Below, piece by piece: positions 22,133-30,681 of a stretch of 64,000 nucleotides of DNA (positions within the stretch are counted from its first letter, which is position 1; the number at the start of each line of letters is the position of its first letter). This DNA is from Candidatus Allofournierella pullicola (lineage in GTDB: Bacteria > Bacillota > Clostridia > Oscillospirales > Ruminococcaceae): contig DXFW01000012.1 of NCBI GenBank assembly GCA_019114225.1, positions 1 through 64,000 of the forward strand, given 5' to 3'. Under the pieces are notes generated by a model that saw only the letters and a program-made list of their open reading frames with translations, did no database searches and was not told the origin of the DNA. The translations under genes were made by a program, and so were the position numbers.

Positions 22133-23505
22133 GTATGAGCCTCCGATCCGCGGGCCAGCAGCACAACGCACTCCACGTGTTTTGTGCGGGGGAAAAGGTC
22201 CACAGGCTGCACCTTGAGAGGCTGATAGCCCCGGTCAGCGAGATAGCGGCAGTCCCGGGCGGCGGTGGAGGCATTGCAGCTGACCATGACCACCCGCCGG
22301 GGCGCCATGTCCAGCACCGCGTCCAGCGTGGCAGCGTCGCAGCCTTTGCGGGGCGGATCAAGACAGATCACCTGCGGGGTGAGCCCTTCTGCGGCCAGCT
22401 GTGCCGCCGCCTGGCCCGCGTCCGCGCAGAGGAACCGGGCGTTTTGCACGTTCATGGCGGAGGCGTTGGTTTTCGCACTCTCCACAGCCTCCGGCACGAT
22501 CTCCACCCCTACCAGAGCCTTGCAGTCAGCGGCCATGGAAAGACCAATGGTGCCCATGCCGCAGTAGAGGTCCAGCAATGTATCGTCGGGCCGGAGGGCG
22601 GCAAATTCCCGCGCTACAGCGTAAAGCCGTTCGGCGGCGGGGGTGTTGACCTGATAAAAAGACAAGGGTCCGAGCTTTACGGGAACACCGCACATCGTGT
22701 CCTCAATGAATCCGGAGCCGAAGAGAGGAATGCACTCGTCCCCGGTGATGACGTTGGTCTTCTGACGGTTCACATTCAGAACAATGGTCTTTATCTGAGG
22801 GAACCGGGCGGTCATCTCTTCGCAGAACTGCTGCGCATGGGGCAGCTTGTGGCCGTTGACCACCAGGCAGAGCAGAACCTGTCCGCTGTGCCGGCCCTGA
22901 CGCAGGAAAATATGGCGCACAAGCCCCTTGTGCGTCTCTTCGTCATAGAGAGGGATATGGTGTTCCTGCAAAAAAGCGCAAACGGCGGCCGCAATGTCAT
23001 TGAGGGCCTCCGGCTGCAGCAGGCAGTCCCGGCAGGGCACCAGCCGATGGCTCCGCCCGGCATAAAACCCAAAGGTCACGTTCCCGGCACGGTCGTATCC
23101 CACGGGGAACTGCACCTTGTTGCGATAGCGGTCGGTCAGAGGGCCGGTGAGCAGGGGCAGAACAGGCAGCGCGTCAAAACCGCCGAGACGGCGAAACGCG
23201 TCCGCCACAAAGCCCTCTTTGGCCTGGGCCTCCGTTTGATAATCCAAATGGCGGAAGCAACAGCCGCCGCAGGGACGATACACCGGGCAGCCCGGCTGGA
23301 TGTGGCCGGGGCCGGGGACATGCAGCTCTTCCACAATGCCAAAAGCATAGCGCCCCATATCTTTCACGATTTTCACGGTAACTTCGTCGCCGGGGGCGGT
23401 GGCGGGCACGAACACGGCTTTGCCGTCCATCCGGCCCACGCCGCTGCCGTCACTGGAGAGACTTTCGATGGAAAGCCGGGCCAGAGTGTTTTTTAAGCCG
23501 GGCAC
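22129..23505 (-). CDS. 23S rRNA (uracil-C5) methyltransferase RumA/RlmD-like, with TRAM domain
   Basis: 458 residues: N-terminal TRAM RNA-binding domain (about 1-60), cluster cysteines CPVYRPCGGCC, SAM domain LLDLYCGMGTIGL, LDPPRKG and the catalytic cysteine in VSCNAST. I place the start at GTG 23505, eight bases after AAGGAGG; an ATG at 23529 overlaps the upstream stop by four bases but lacks a ribosome binding site. Target site (U747 or U1939 in 23S rRNA) cannot be told from sequence alone. Confidence 0.9.
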   Translation of the reverse strand: MPGLKNTLARLSIESLSSDGSGVGRMDGKAVFVPATAPGDEVTVKIVKDMGRYAFGIVEELHVPGPGHIQPGCPVYRPCGGCCFRHLDYQTEAQAKEGFVADAFRRLGGFDALPVLPLLTGPLTDRYRNKVQFPVGYDRAGNVTFGFYAGRSHRLVPCRDCLLQPEALNDIAAAVCAFLQEHHIPLYDEETHKGLVRHIFLRQGRHSGQVLLCLVVNGHKLPHAQQFCEEMTARFPQIKTIVLNVNRQKTNVITGDECIPLFGSGFIEDTMCGVPVKLGPLSFYQVNTPAAERLYAVAREFAALRPDDTLLDLYCGMGTIGLSMAADCKALVGVEIVPEAVESAKTNASAMNVQNARFLCADAGQAAAQLAAEGLTPQVICLDPPRKGCDAATLDAVLDMAPRRVVMVSCNASTAARDCRYLADRGYQPLKVQPVDLFPRTKHVECVVLLARGSEAHT

Positions 23506-23525
23506 TAAAGAGCCCTCCTTTTCGT

Positions 23526-24503
23526 TCATTCGCTCAGTCCGTAGGGCAGGATGAAGCGGCCAGCTTCGTCCGAAGAGAGCTCGGTGCCAAGGCCGGGGAA
23601 CTGATGATCCAGCGCGTTCAGCGCCATCTGTGCCGCAGCGCTGCCCATGGCAACGGGGTCATAGTGTGCGGCGGCCTGCACTCCGTCCGCCACCAAAGCG
23701 CCGGCCTCTTCCGGTGTGTCTGCGGCGGCATAAATGCGCACCGGCTGTTCGCCTTCCAGCCAGCCCAGGGCAGCTGCGGTCTCAAGGGCCGTCTGCGCGT
23801 CCTGAACGCTGGTGCAGAGAATGATCTCAGGCGCGCTCTGCCCGGCAAGAGACTCGGCGTCAAAGGGCAGGGCGTTGCCTTCTTCATCGATATAGTTCAC
23901 CTGCGCGGTGTACACGCCGTAGTGTTCGCACTCGGCCAGCGCGTAGGTGGCAAGGTCGGTTTGCTCCGCGTTGGGAGAACTCTGATATAAATAGTATTGC
24001 AAAAGCAGATCGCCGTTTGGATCAAAGACGGTGCCGTCGCGGTAATCCATGGCGATGGCCTTGCCAAGCACCTCGCCGCCGTGAGAGGCGAGGCTGCCCA
24101 GATACCACAGTTCAGCACTGGAGCTCAGGGTCGCGTCGCTGGGGCTTTCGCCAACGAAAAACACCGAAGCGCCCGCTGCTTCGGCAGCGTCCAGCAGCGC
24201 GGGATCGACGGAGGCGTCATCCTGCGGAACGATGAGCGCTCTGGCTCCGGCTGCCAGCAGGCGGTTCGCGGCGTCGGCGCAGCTCTCGCCGGATTCCGCG
24301 GCCAGAAGCTCCACGTCTTCGGCCTCCAGTGCGGCCTTTAACGTGTCTGCGTCCAGATAGGTCTTGCCGCTGGGGGAGAATAACAGACCCACGGCAGGGG
24401 ATGGAGCAAAAAAGCCGATGGTGTAAAGGAAAAAAACGATACAGGCGGCAACGGCACCCGCCAGCAGCAGCCCTTTGAAGATGTTGGTAAGAATATGTTT
24501 CAT
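23526..24503 (-). CDS. Membrane-anchored periplasmic-binding-protein-like (RbsB type)
   Basis: 325 residues: an N-terminal membrane segment (about 5-35) followed by a two-lobe sugar-binding-like domain, with alternating alpha/beta segments such as ARALIVPQDDASVDPALL and DAAEAAGASVFFVGESP typical of type I periplasmic binding proteins. The cysteine in VAACIVFF is followed by hydrophobic residues, so a lipoprotein anchor is less likely than a transmembrane one. No permease or ATPase is adjacent; it lies between an AraC regulator and the methyltransferase genes, so it may be a sensor. Ligand unknown. Confidence 0.75.
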   Translation of the reverse strand: MKHILTNIFKGLLLAGAVAACIVFFLYTIGFFAPSPAVGLLFSPSGKTYLDADTLKAALEAEDVELLAAESGESCADAANRLLAAGARALIVPQDDASVDPALLDAAEAAGASVFFVGESPSDATLSSSAELWYLGSLASHGGEVLGKAIAMDYRDGTVFDPNGDLLLQYYLYQSSPNAEQTDLATYALAECEHYGVYTAQVNYIDEEGNALPFDAESLAGQSAPEIILCTSVQDAQTALETAAALGWLEGEQPVRIYAAADTPEEAGALVADGVQAAAHYDPVAMGSAAAQMALNALDHQFPGLGTELSSDEAGRFILPYGLSE

Positions 24504-24518
24504 TGCGGTCACTCCCGG

Positions 24519-25361
24519 TCAAGCGCTGTGGTCCGGCATTGCGCTGAGATAACGGCTGGGCGGCACACCCATGGACTTTTTGAACACCCTGGAAAAATAG
24601 AACTTGTCAGAAAAGCCCACGCTGGTGGCGATCTCAGCGATGGAAAGCTGCGAGTTCTTCAAAAGATTGCAGGCTTCCCCTATGCGGTAGGAGGTGAGGT
24701 AGTCGATGGGGCTCTGCCCCACATTGCTCATAAACAACCGGTACAGATGGCTGCGGCTGACCCCCACCGTCCGCGCAATGTCATCAATGGTGATCTCGTG
24801 GGAGTAGTTGAATTGGATGTACTTGATGGCGTTCAGAACATACTGGCTGCCAGCACTGGGGGCGTGTATCTCTTTTTCAGCGGCCTGGTGCATAAGCTCC
24901 GACAAAAAGAGGTACAGGTTGCCCACCATGGCGGCTTCGTTTTCGGGCTTTGGACCGCGTGCGTCAAAAATGCTCAGCAGGGCCTGCTGAAGCGGCTCGG
25001 GCCTGCTGGAGTGGAACACAAGTTTTTGCTCGGTAAATGGGGTGTGCTGCACAAGTTTGGAGGCGTAAGCACCGTTGAACCCCACCCAGTAATACTCCCA
25101 GGGGTCGTCCTCGCTGGCGCTGTAGCCTGCCAGCTGCCCCGGGCGCAGAAGAAAAAGGTCGCCGGGGCCCAGGTGATGTTCCTGTCCGCCGGCACGATAG
25201 CAGCCGTGTCCGTCCACCACCAGGTGGATGAGGTAATGATCCCGCACGGCCGGCCCCCAGCTGTGCAGAGGGGCACAATGTTCCAGACCACAGTTAAAGA
25301 TGGCCATCTCCACATGGTCGGAATAGTCCTGTTTGAAGGATTGTTTGTAGATCTCCGCCAA
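24519..25361 (-). CDS. AraC-family transcriptional regulator with cupin sensor
   Basis: 280 residues: an N-terminal cupin ligand domain (HLVVDGHGCYRAGGQEHHLGPGDLFLLRPG, about 45-75) and C-terminal double helix-turn-helix (ITIDDIARTVGVSRSHLYRLF and the LSIAEIATSVGFSDKFYFSRVFKK signature). Start is TTG at 25361, seven bases after AAGGAGG; the 49 codons upstream are not supported. Probably controls a sugar gene or the adjacent binding-protein-like gene; a palindrome in its own leader suggests autoregulation. Confidence 0.9.
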   Translation of the reverse strand: MAEIYKQSFKQDYSDHVEMAIFNCGLEHCAPLHSWGPAVRDHYLIHLVVDGHGCYRAGGQEHHLGPGDLFLLRPGQLAGYSASEDDPWEYYWVGFNGAYASKLVQHTPFTEQKLVFHSSRPEPLQQALLSIFDARGPKPENEAAMVGNLYLFLSELMHQAAEKEIHAPSAGSQYVLNAIKYIQFNYSHEITIDDIARTVGVSRSHLYRLFMSNVGQSPIDYLTSYRIGEACNLLKNSQLSIAEIATSVGFSDKFYFSRVFKKSMGVPPSRYLSAMPDHSA

Positions 25362-25394
25362 GATAAAGCCTCCTTGCCACGCCAAAACGCGACC

Positions 25395-25442
25395 TTGTTT
25401 GACAAACAAAATAATTTTATCAGATAATTCAACAAAAGTCCA
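25395..25442 (-). promoter_or_regulatory. araC promoter with overlapping palindrome
   Basis: Minus strand TGGACT (complement of 25437-25442) and TAAAAT (complement of 25414-25419) preceded by TGA, 17-bp spacer. TTGTTTG-A-CAAACAA at 25395-25409 is an almost perfect palindrome at the predicted start site, a candidate operator. Confidence 0.5.
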
Positions 25443-25545
25443 TCCATTGTTTGGCTTTTCCATGCTTTTTTCTTGAGTGGGCTGCCCCAAAAAGAGCGGA
25501 AGGTCCATTCACAAAAAATTCACAGCAAAACAAGAGAAAAGATAT

Positions 25546-25597
25546 AGACGAATTCGTCTAAAAGAGCTATACTCTCATATTGTAGACGGATTCGTCT
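25546..25597 (+). promoter_or_regulatory. Antiporter promoter bracketed by two TetR operators
   Basis: AGACGAATTCGTCT (25546-25559) is a perfect 14-bp palindrome and AGACGGATTCGTCT (25584-25597) repeats it with one change. Between and over them lie TAGACG (25545-25550) and TATACT (25568-25573), a promoter with 17-bp spacer. The TetR protein encoded as second gene is the obvious ligand. Confidence 0.7.
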
Positions 25598-25623
25598 GTT
25601 TCTTGCAAAGGAGATGCCATTTG

Positions 25624-26865
25624 ATGGAGATGTTGACCGATGTGCTGCGGCTTTTGGCCGCGATAATGATCGCGTTTGCGGCAGGCAAGCTGGTTGCCCG
25701 GCTGAAGCTGCCGTCTATTCTGGGCTGGCTGATTGCCGGAATGATCATCGGCCCGCATGCAGTGGGCCTTTTGAGTGAGTCTGTGCTGGACGCCCCGTGG
25801 TTCGGCGTGCTGGAGAGCGTTTTTGAATGCTTGTTCGGTTTGATGATCGGCACAGAACTCATCTGGAAACGGATGAAAAAAGCTGGCCCCCAGATCCTGG
25901 TCACCACCATCACCGAGTCTTTGGGCACTTTTCTTGTGGTCAGTTTGGTGTTCGGCGTTATCTTTTCGTTCACGGGAACGCCGCTTTACATGGCGTTTTT
26001 GTTTGGCGGCATTGCATTGGCCACCGCGCCGGCCCCCTCTCTTTCGGTGGTGAGCGCACTGAAGACCGACGGCCCGGTGACACGCACGCTGATCCCCATG
26101 GCGGCGTTGGACGACCTTGTGGGAGCGCTGGTCTTTTTCCTGGTGGTCGCCTTTGTGTCTGCCCATCTTTCCACAGCCAACATCCCGGTGCTGGCGCTTA
26201 TCCTGCTGGTGTTTTTGCCGGTGGTCATCGGTGCGGTCACCGGTTTTGTTGCGGGCAAAATTCTGCGCCGCACCAAAACAAACGGAAGTGCGCTGGCTGT
26301 CATGCTGGGCATGCTTGTGCTGTCGGCAGGCATTGGGTTTGCCATCAACAGCGCTCTTCCTGCGCCGCTTTTGAACTTTATGCTCATCGGCATGGCTTAC
26401 TCTGCGGCGTTTGCAAACATGATCACCGAGACACAGCTTGGCGGCATGATGAAGGTGATGAATCCGATCATCGGCTTTGCCATGATCGTGGTCATTCTGA
26501 ATCTGGCGGCGCCGCTGGATTATCATCTGGTCTTTGGCGCGGGTATCTACACGGCGGTATATATCCTTGCGCGGGCCGCGGGCAAATACAGCGGCGCGTA
26601 CCTCGGCGCGGCTGTTACGCATGCGCCCGCGGCTGTGAAGAAATATCTGGGCTTCACTTTGCTGCCGCACTCCGGCGTGTCGCTGGTGTTTACCGGTATC
26701 GTGGTCTCGGTGCTGGAAGGTCCGGCCCCGGAATGCGCTTCGCTGATCCAGGGCACCATCGCGGCGGCAGCGGTCATCAACGAGATCATCGCGGTGTTTG
26801 TGGCGAAAAAGGGATTTGAGTGGGCAGGAGAACTGCACAAGGCGGAAGGAGGAAACCGTCCATGA
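25624..26865 (+). CDS. Cation/proton antiporter, CPA2 (Kef/NapA-like) family
   Basis: 413-residue membrane protein with about twelve helices and the CPA2 signature regions (KLPSILGWLIAGMIIGPHAVG near the start; MAALDDLVGAL, whose paired aspartates correspond to the ion-binding DD of electrogenic Na+/H+ antiporters). No C-terminal TrkA/RCK domain is present. ATG after AAAGGAG; overlaps the following tetR gene by four bases. Probably expels sodium, potassium or another cation when the TetR protein is induced. Confidence 0.88.
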   Translation: MEMLTDVLRLLAAIMIAFAAGKLVARLKLPSILGWLIAGMIIGPHAVGLLSESVLDAPWFGVLESVFECLFGLMIGTELIWKRMKKAGPQILVTTITESLGTFLVVSLVFGVIFSFTGTPLYMAFLFGGIALATAPAPSLSVVSALKTDGPVTRTLIPMAALDDLVGALVFFLVVAFVSAHLSTANIPVLALILLVFLPVVIGAVTGFVAGKILRRTKTNGSALAVMLGMLVLSAGIGFAINSALPAPLLNFMLIGMAYSAAFANMITETQLGGMMKVMNPIIGFAMIVVILNLAAPLDYHLVFGAGIYTAVYILARAAGKYSGAYLGAAVTHAPAAVKKYLGFTLLPHSGVSLVFTGIVVSVLEGPAPECASLIQGTIAAAAVINEIIAVFVAKKGFEWAGELHKAEGGNRP

Positions 26866-27500
26866 CCCAAAAGGAACGGCAGGAGCGCAGCAAAGAAGAA
26901 ATCTACAGAGCTGCCATGGAGGAATTTGGCACCAAAGGATACGACGGCGTGAACATGGAGTGTATCTGTGCGGATCACGGCATATCCAAAGGAATGATGT
27001 ATCATTATTACTCCGGAAAGGATGAGCTGTTTTTGCTTTGTGCAGAGCGCACCTTCCGGGAGCTCACGGACTATGTGGCCCAGGGCATGGACGAACTGGA
27101 GGAACTGGACGTCACTGAGGCGGTCAAAAGATTCTTTTTGCTGCGCGAGGGATTCTTTCAAAGCCGCCCCAAAGAAAAGGCAGTGTTCGAAAGCGCAATG
27201 CTTCGTCCGCCGCGCCACTTGATGGAACAGATACAGGCCCTTCGAGCTCCCATCCGGCAGTTGAACCGGGAATTCATTGAACGGCTGGCGGCCCGCATGC
27301 CCTTGCGGAGCGGGCTGGAACCGGAAAAGGTGAGTGGCTACCTTGCAGCCATCGAACCCTTTTTTCAGGACATTCTGAACAGCGCACAAGGCAAATGCCC
27401 GGCGCAGGATCTGCACGCTATGCTGGAGGCTTCGGGCAAACTGCTGGATATGATCCTGTTCGGTGTTCTGCGGCAGGCAGGCGAAACTGAAACGGACTGA
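26862..27500 (+). CDS. TetR-family transcriptional regulator
   Basis: 212 residues; N-terminal helix-turn-helix (residues about 25-45, GVNMECICADHGISKGMMYHYYSGKDELF) is a textbook TetR domain, the C-terminal helical ligand domain is unassigned. Starts at ATGA overlapping the antiporter stop and is preceded by GGAGGA. Expected to bind the twin palindromes at 25546 and 25584 and repress both genes. Confidence 0.93.
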   Translation: MTQKERQERSKEEIYRAAMEEFGTKGYDGVNMECICADHGISKGMMYHYYSGKDELFLLCAERTFRELTDYVAQGMDELEELDVTEAVKRFFLLREGFFQSRPKEKAVFESAMLRPPRHLMEQIQALRAPIRQLNREFIERLAARMPLRSGLEPEKVSGYLAAIEPFFQDILNSAQGKCPAQDLHAMLEASGKLLDMILFGVLRQAGETETD

Positions 27501-27515
27501 CGCTCAAACGGAAAA

Positions 27516-27558
27516 ACGCCCTGGAATGGCTTTGAAAGGCCATTCCAGGGCGTTTTTT
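27516..27558. terminator. Bidirectional terminator
   Basis: ACGCCCTGGAATGGC pairs with GCCATTCCAGGGCGT, with A-run on one side and T-run on the other; ends both the tetR and tRNA-Thr transcripts. Confidence 0.9.
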
Positions 27559-27633
27559 GGAGCTGGAAACGTGACTTGAACACGCGACCTGCTGATTACG
27601 AATCAGCTGCTCTACCGACTGAGCTATTCCAGC
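27558..27633 (-). tRNA. tRNA-Thr (anticodon CGT)
   Basis: 76 bases on the minus strand with all four arms: acceptor GCTGGAA/TTCCAGC, discriminator T and encoded CCA; D-loop AGCTCAGTCGGTAGAGC; anticodon stem GCTGA/TCAGC with loop TTCGTAA (anticodon CGT); T-arm with GTTCAAGTC. Own promoter at 27646-27674. Confidence 0.97.
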
Positions 27634-27645
27634 GGAACGGTTATC

Positions 27646-27674
27646 ATTGTAACGGAAAAAGCCCCTTGCGTCAA
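27646..27674 (-). promoter_or_regulatory. Promoter of tRNA-Thr
   Basis: Minus strand TTGACG (complement of 27669-27674) and TACAAT (complement of 27646-27651) with a 17-bp spacer, 13 bp before the mature 5' end. Confidence 0.75.
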
Positions 27675-27684
27675 GAGCAAACGG

Positions 27685-27909
27685 TCAATCCAGACGAAAA
27701 TCATCCGGGGAAAAGCTGGGCAGGCGGGGCTGGCGGCGGGGAACACGCTGAATGGGGTCGTAGAGGAACTTTTTGCAATGGAAATAGGGAGAAACGACCC
27801 CACGCTTCTGGCACAGGATCATGCGGGGGTCAGCGGCGCGGCGGCCATGCTCACAGTACTCACAGGCCGGCTCCACATTCTGGCCGGGCACGGGATGTTT
27901 ACGAAACAC
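27685..27909 (-). CDS. Small four-cysteine (zinc-ribbon-like) protein
   Basis: 74 residues. Cysteines occur as CEYC (about residue 16-19), then ILC and HC (about 33 and 45), followed by a basic KKFLYDPIQRVPRRQP segment and an acidic SPDDF end; the spacing fits a small zinc-binding fold. I recognise this as a conserved uncharacterised type in Clostridia. GTG start at 27909, seven bases after AAAGGAGG; overlaps the end of ylbJ by 11 bases, so it is coupled to it. Function unknown. Confidence 0.8.
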   Translation of the reverse strand: MFRKHPVPGQNVEPACEYCEHGRRAADPRMILCQKRGVVSPYFHCKKFLYDPIQRVPRRQPRLPSFSPDDFRLD

Positions 27910-29020
27910 GGCGGCGCCTCCTTTTGGGATTTTCGTCCATTATACTCTTTTGCCCGCTGGATGTAAAGCCAAAGCCATAGAGCACCACACAGCACAGCGC
28001 AAACAGAACAAGGGCCGCGTCCGGCGCAGTGCGGCTCTGCACGATCAGCCGCTCGCCGGCGGCCGCAGCAGCAGCCGTGCCGGGCACAAGCCTCAGCAAA
28101 AGGCGCAGCATGCCCAGCGAAACAGCCAGATGGACCGGTCTTGCCGCTGTAAGCGACAGCAGGGAGATGTCCCGGCAAAGCAGCGCCCTGACCTGCAGAA
28201 ACACCGAGAGGCTCTGAATGCTCAAAGCGGCACAGCACCCATAGACGGCCGTGGCCCCGCCCAGACGGCTGGCTTGTACGCACCCGCCTGTTACCTCCAG
28301 CAGTGCGGCCAAGGCGGCGCGTGTTGGCCCTTCTGCAGGAAGAATCGAGCCAAGTGCGCTGTTCAGAAAACAGAAAAATGTTACAAAGCCGCACACCGTC
28401 AGCATGCTTTGCAGGGCTCCCTGCACGGCGGAAACAAGGCTGACGGGTTTTGCGGCGCTCTCATGGCGGAATGCCGCGCCGCTGCCGGGGACCTCCGGCT
28501 CGGGAGGCAGAAACATCCGGGCCAGAAGCCCCACGGCAAGGCTGGCGAGCAAAAGGGCGGCAAAGACGCACCAGCCAAGCCGCGGGCTGCCCAGCAAAAG
28601 GCAGCCCACAGTATTTACCACAAAGGCCGGTCCGGAACCCACTCCGCAGACCAGCAGCAGTTGCGCCTGCCGCCGGTCAACAACGCCTTCCTCATACATC
28701 TGAGAAATGACCCTTGCCGCCACGGCAAAGCCGCCCAACCATGCCAGCAGCAGCGCGGTGGCTGCCCGGCTGTCCCGAATGCCCAGACCAAAACGGGTGT
28801 AAGGCCATACCGCCGCGCCCAGGATCTTTGCCAGCGGACTGGCAGCAAGGAGGGAAGAAACCACAAAAAAGGGGAAGAGCGCCGGGATGACCTGCTGTGT
28901 GCAGCTGGCCAGCCCCGCCCGAACGCCCTCGATACATGCGAAAGGAAAGGCAAACAAAAGTGTCAGCAGCGCCAGCGCGAACACACCGCCTCCGGCAGCG
29001 CGCAGGGGAATTTTCTTCAT
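27899..29020 (-). CDS. ylbJ: Sporulation integral membrane protein YlbJ-like
   Basis: 373 residues with about nine hydrophobic helices. The segments SCTQQVIPALFPFFVVSSLL and LLAWLGGFAVAARVISQMYEEG (Gate/nucleoside-recognition-type repeats) identify the YlbJ family, needed for spore cortex formation and heat resistance in Bacillus. ATG follows GGAGG. The divergent yqfC-yqfD pair is also sporulation specific, so the two face each other across a 75-base gap with no clear sigma-A promoter, consistent with a mother-cell sigma factor. Confidence 0.85.
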   Translation of the reverse strand: MKKIPLRAAGGGVFALALLTLLFAFPFACIEGVRAGLASCTQQVIPALFPFFVVSSLLAASPLAKILGAAVWPYTRFGLGIRDSRAATALLLAWLGGFAVAARVISQMYEEGVVDRRQAQLLLVCGVGSGPAFVVNTVGCLLLGSPRLGWCVFAALLLASLAVGLLARMFLPPEPEVPGSGAAFRHESAAKPVSLVSAVQGALQSMLTVCGFVTFFCFLNSALGSILPAEGPTRAALAALLEVTGGCVQASRLGGATAVYGCCAALSIQSLSVFLQVRALLCRDISLLSLTAARPVHLAVSLGMLRLLLRLVPGTAAAAAAGERLIVQSRTAPDAALVLFALCCVVLYGFGFTSSGQKSIMDENPKRRRRRVS

Positions 29021-29095
29021 AAGCTCATCCTCCACATTAATATAAATAAAGGGTAAGCGGCGCAGCCCGCACAAATACCATGCAGGGGGCAGGAG

Positions 29096-29392
29096 ATGAA
29101 ACAAAAACGCAGAGCGAAACGGGAGAGCCCCGGAGCCTATTTCAAACGGTTGATTCGGCAGCCTCCCGCTTCTTTTTATCATCAGCCTGTCTTGCACATT
29201 CAGTGCGGCGGGCAAGTAGAAGTGGAAGGCTGCAAAGGCGTTTTACTTTACGACGAAAGCCAGATCCGATTGGATATGGGAGGCTGGCAGGTGAGCCTTT
29301 ATGGCGACGAGCTTGCCTTGTGCGGCGTCGGCGGGCGCATGCTCACGCTGAAAGGGAAGATATTCCGCGCCGAATTTTCAAACGAGGGGTAA
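29096..29392 (+). CDS. yqfC: Sporulation protein YqfC
   Basis: 98 residues, YabP/YqfC family: a small beta-rich protein required for efficient sporulation. The pattern GCKGVLLYDESQIRLDMGGWQVSLYGDELAL (about 46-78) is the family core. It sits three bases before yqfD, the invariant partner. The start is assigned by position; AGGGGG lies six bases upstream. Confidence 0.85.
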   Translation: MKQKRRAKRESPGAYFKRLIRQPPASFYHQPVLHIQCGGQVEVEGCKGVLLYDESQIRLDMGGWQVSLYGDELALCGVGGRMLTLKGKIFRAEFSNEG

Positions 29393-29395
29393 ACG

Positions 29396-30550
29396 ATGGG
29401 TTTGATTTGGGCAAACTGCTTCGCGGGAGTGGAGTTCACTGCCAGCGGCGGACGCTGTGAGAAGTTGATCACCTTGTGCAACCGACAAGGAATTCCACTT
29501 TACACGGTGCAACCTGAGGCGGCTGGCTTTACCGCCCGGCTTCCTGCACGCAGATATCGTGAAATTTCCCGTCTTGCGCAGCGCTGCGACGTGCGCCTGC
29601 GGGTGAAAGAAAGACGGGGCGTTTTTTTTCGCCTGCGGGCTTACCGTGGACGCTGGGGGCTCCTTTTGGCTCCGCTGGTTTTTGTTGCAGCGGTGCATTT
29701 GCTGGGCCGGAGCGTGTGGTCCATACGGTACGACGGGCTGGACGCGGCAGCCCGGGAACAGGTGGAGCAAACGCTTTATTCTATGGATATTTGCGAAGGT
29801 TCGGTTTTAAACCAGGAAAAATTGCGCGCCGCGGAAAAACAGATCATGGACACAAACGACGCCTTTGGCTGGGTGTCGCTGAATTTTGAGAAGGGGCGCC
29901 TTGTGGTGGAAGCCAGCCCCGCTCTGCAAAAACCTGCCATCGAATCCAACGAGCCGGTGGATCTTGTGGCGGCGGCAGACGGCATTTTGCTGGGAGTGAA
30001 CGCCCAGGAGGGGTTTGCAGTCAAAGCGGTGGGGCAGACCGTGGCGGAAGGAGACGTGCTGGTGAGCGCCTATAAACCGGACCCCTACGAGCAGCCGGTG
30101 GAGAGCCACGCCAAAGGTCTGGTGGTGGCGGCGGTGAAAAAAACGTACCGCTGTGTGCAGCCATCCACCTATGAGGTCGGGGCGCTCACCGGCAGCATAG
30201 ACAGCAGCTTCCGGCTGCGCATGTTCGGCCGTACGCTGGAACTGGGCGCACAACTGCCCGAGGGCGAGGAGGTGCGCACGACCCACCGCCCGCTCACCGT
30301 GCTGGGGTTTGCGCTGCCGGCCACCGTCGAGGAGAGATATTTACCCCAGCGGGAAGCGCGCCAGTTCCACCTCACGCCGGACGGCGCGCGTCAGTATGCC
30401 CGCTTTGCATGCCTTGCCCAGTTGTATGAGGAGTTCCCGGACGCCGAGATCATTGCTGAAAGCCGCCAGGAAAGCTGGGATGGAGGCACGCTGACCTACA
30501 CCATGACGGTGGATTTCAAGGCGGACATTGCCCGGGAAAAGGGTGGATGA
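29396..30550 (+). CDS. yqfD: Sporulation protein YqfD
   Basis: 384 residues: an N-terminal soluble domain, a single membrane helix at about 85-105 (LLLAPLVFVAAVHLLG) and an extracytoplasmic region. The order yqfC-yqfD-phoH and the RSVWSIRYDGLDAA segment after the helix are diagnostic. Required late in sporulation in Bacillus and Clostridium; biochemical role unknown. ATG after GAGGGG. Confidence 0.9.
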   Translation: MGLIWANCFAGVEFTASGGRCEKLITLCNRQGIPLYTVQPEAAGFTARLPARRYREISRLAQRCDVRLRVKERRGVFFRLRAYRGRWGLLLAPLVFVAAVHLLGRSVWSIRYDGLDAAAREQVEQTLYSMDICEGSVLNQEKLRAAEKQIMDTNDAFGWVSLNFEKGRLVVEASPALQKPAIESNEPVDLVAAADGILLGVNAQEGFAVKAVGQTVAEGDVLVSAYKPDPYEQPVESHAKGLVVAAVKKTYRCVQPSTYEVGALTGSIDSSFRLRMFGRTLELGAQLPEGEEVRTTHRPLTVLGFALPATVEERYLPQREARQFHLTPDGARQYARFACLAQLYEEFPDAEIIAESRQESWDGGTLTYTMTVDFKADIAREKGG

Positions 30551-30601
30551 AAACGAATGAAAATTTTGTGTAAAACAGACAGTTCCTATTAGAATATTTT
30601 G

Positions 30602-30610
30602 TGGTATAAT
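30602..30610 (+). promoter_or_regulatory. Extended -10 promoter of phoH
   Basis: TGGTATAAT at 30602-30610 is an extended -10; no good -35. It frees phoH and downstream housekeeping genes from sporulation control of yqfCD. The same TTGTGGTATAAT sequence recurs before pcrA. Confidence 0.5.
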
Positions 30611-30681
30611 AACCATGTATTTGTGGGTGCCAGTGGAATAGAACGGTGCCCGCGAGATTTTGGCAAGTGAGCAGGTGTGGA

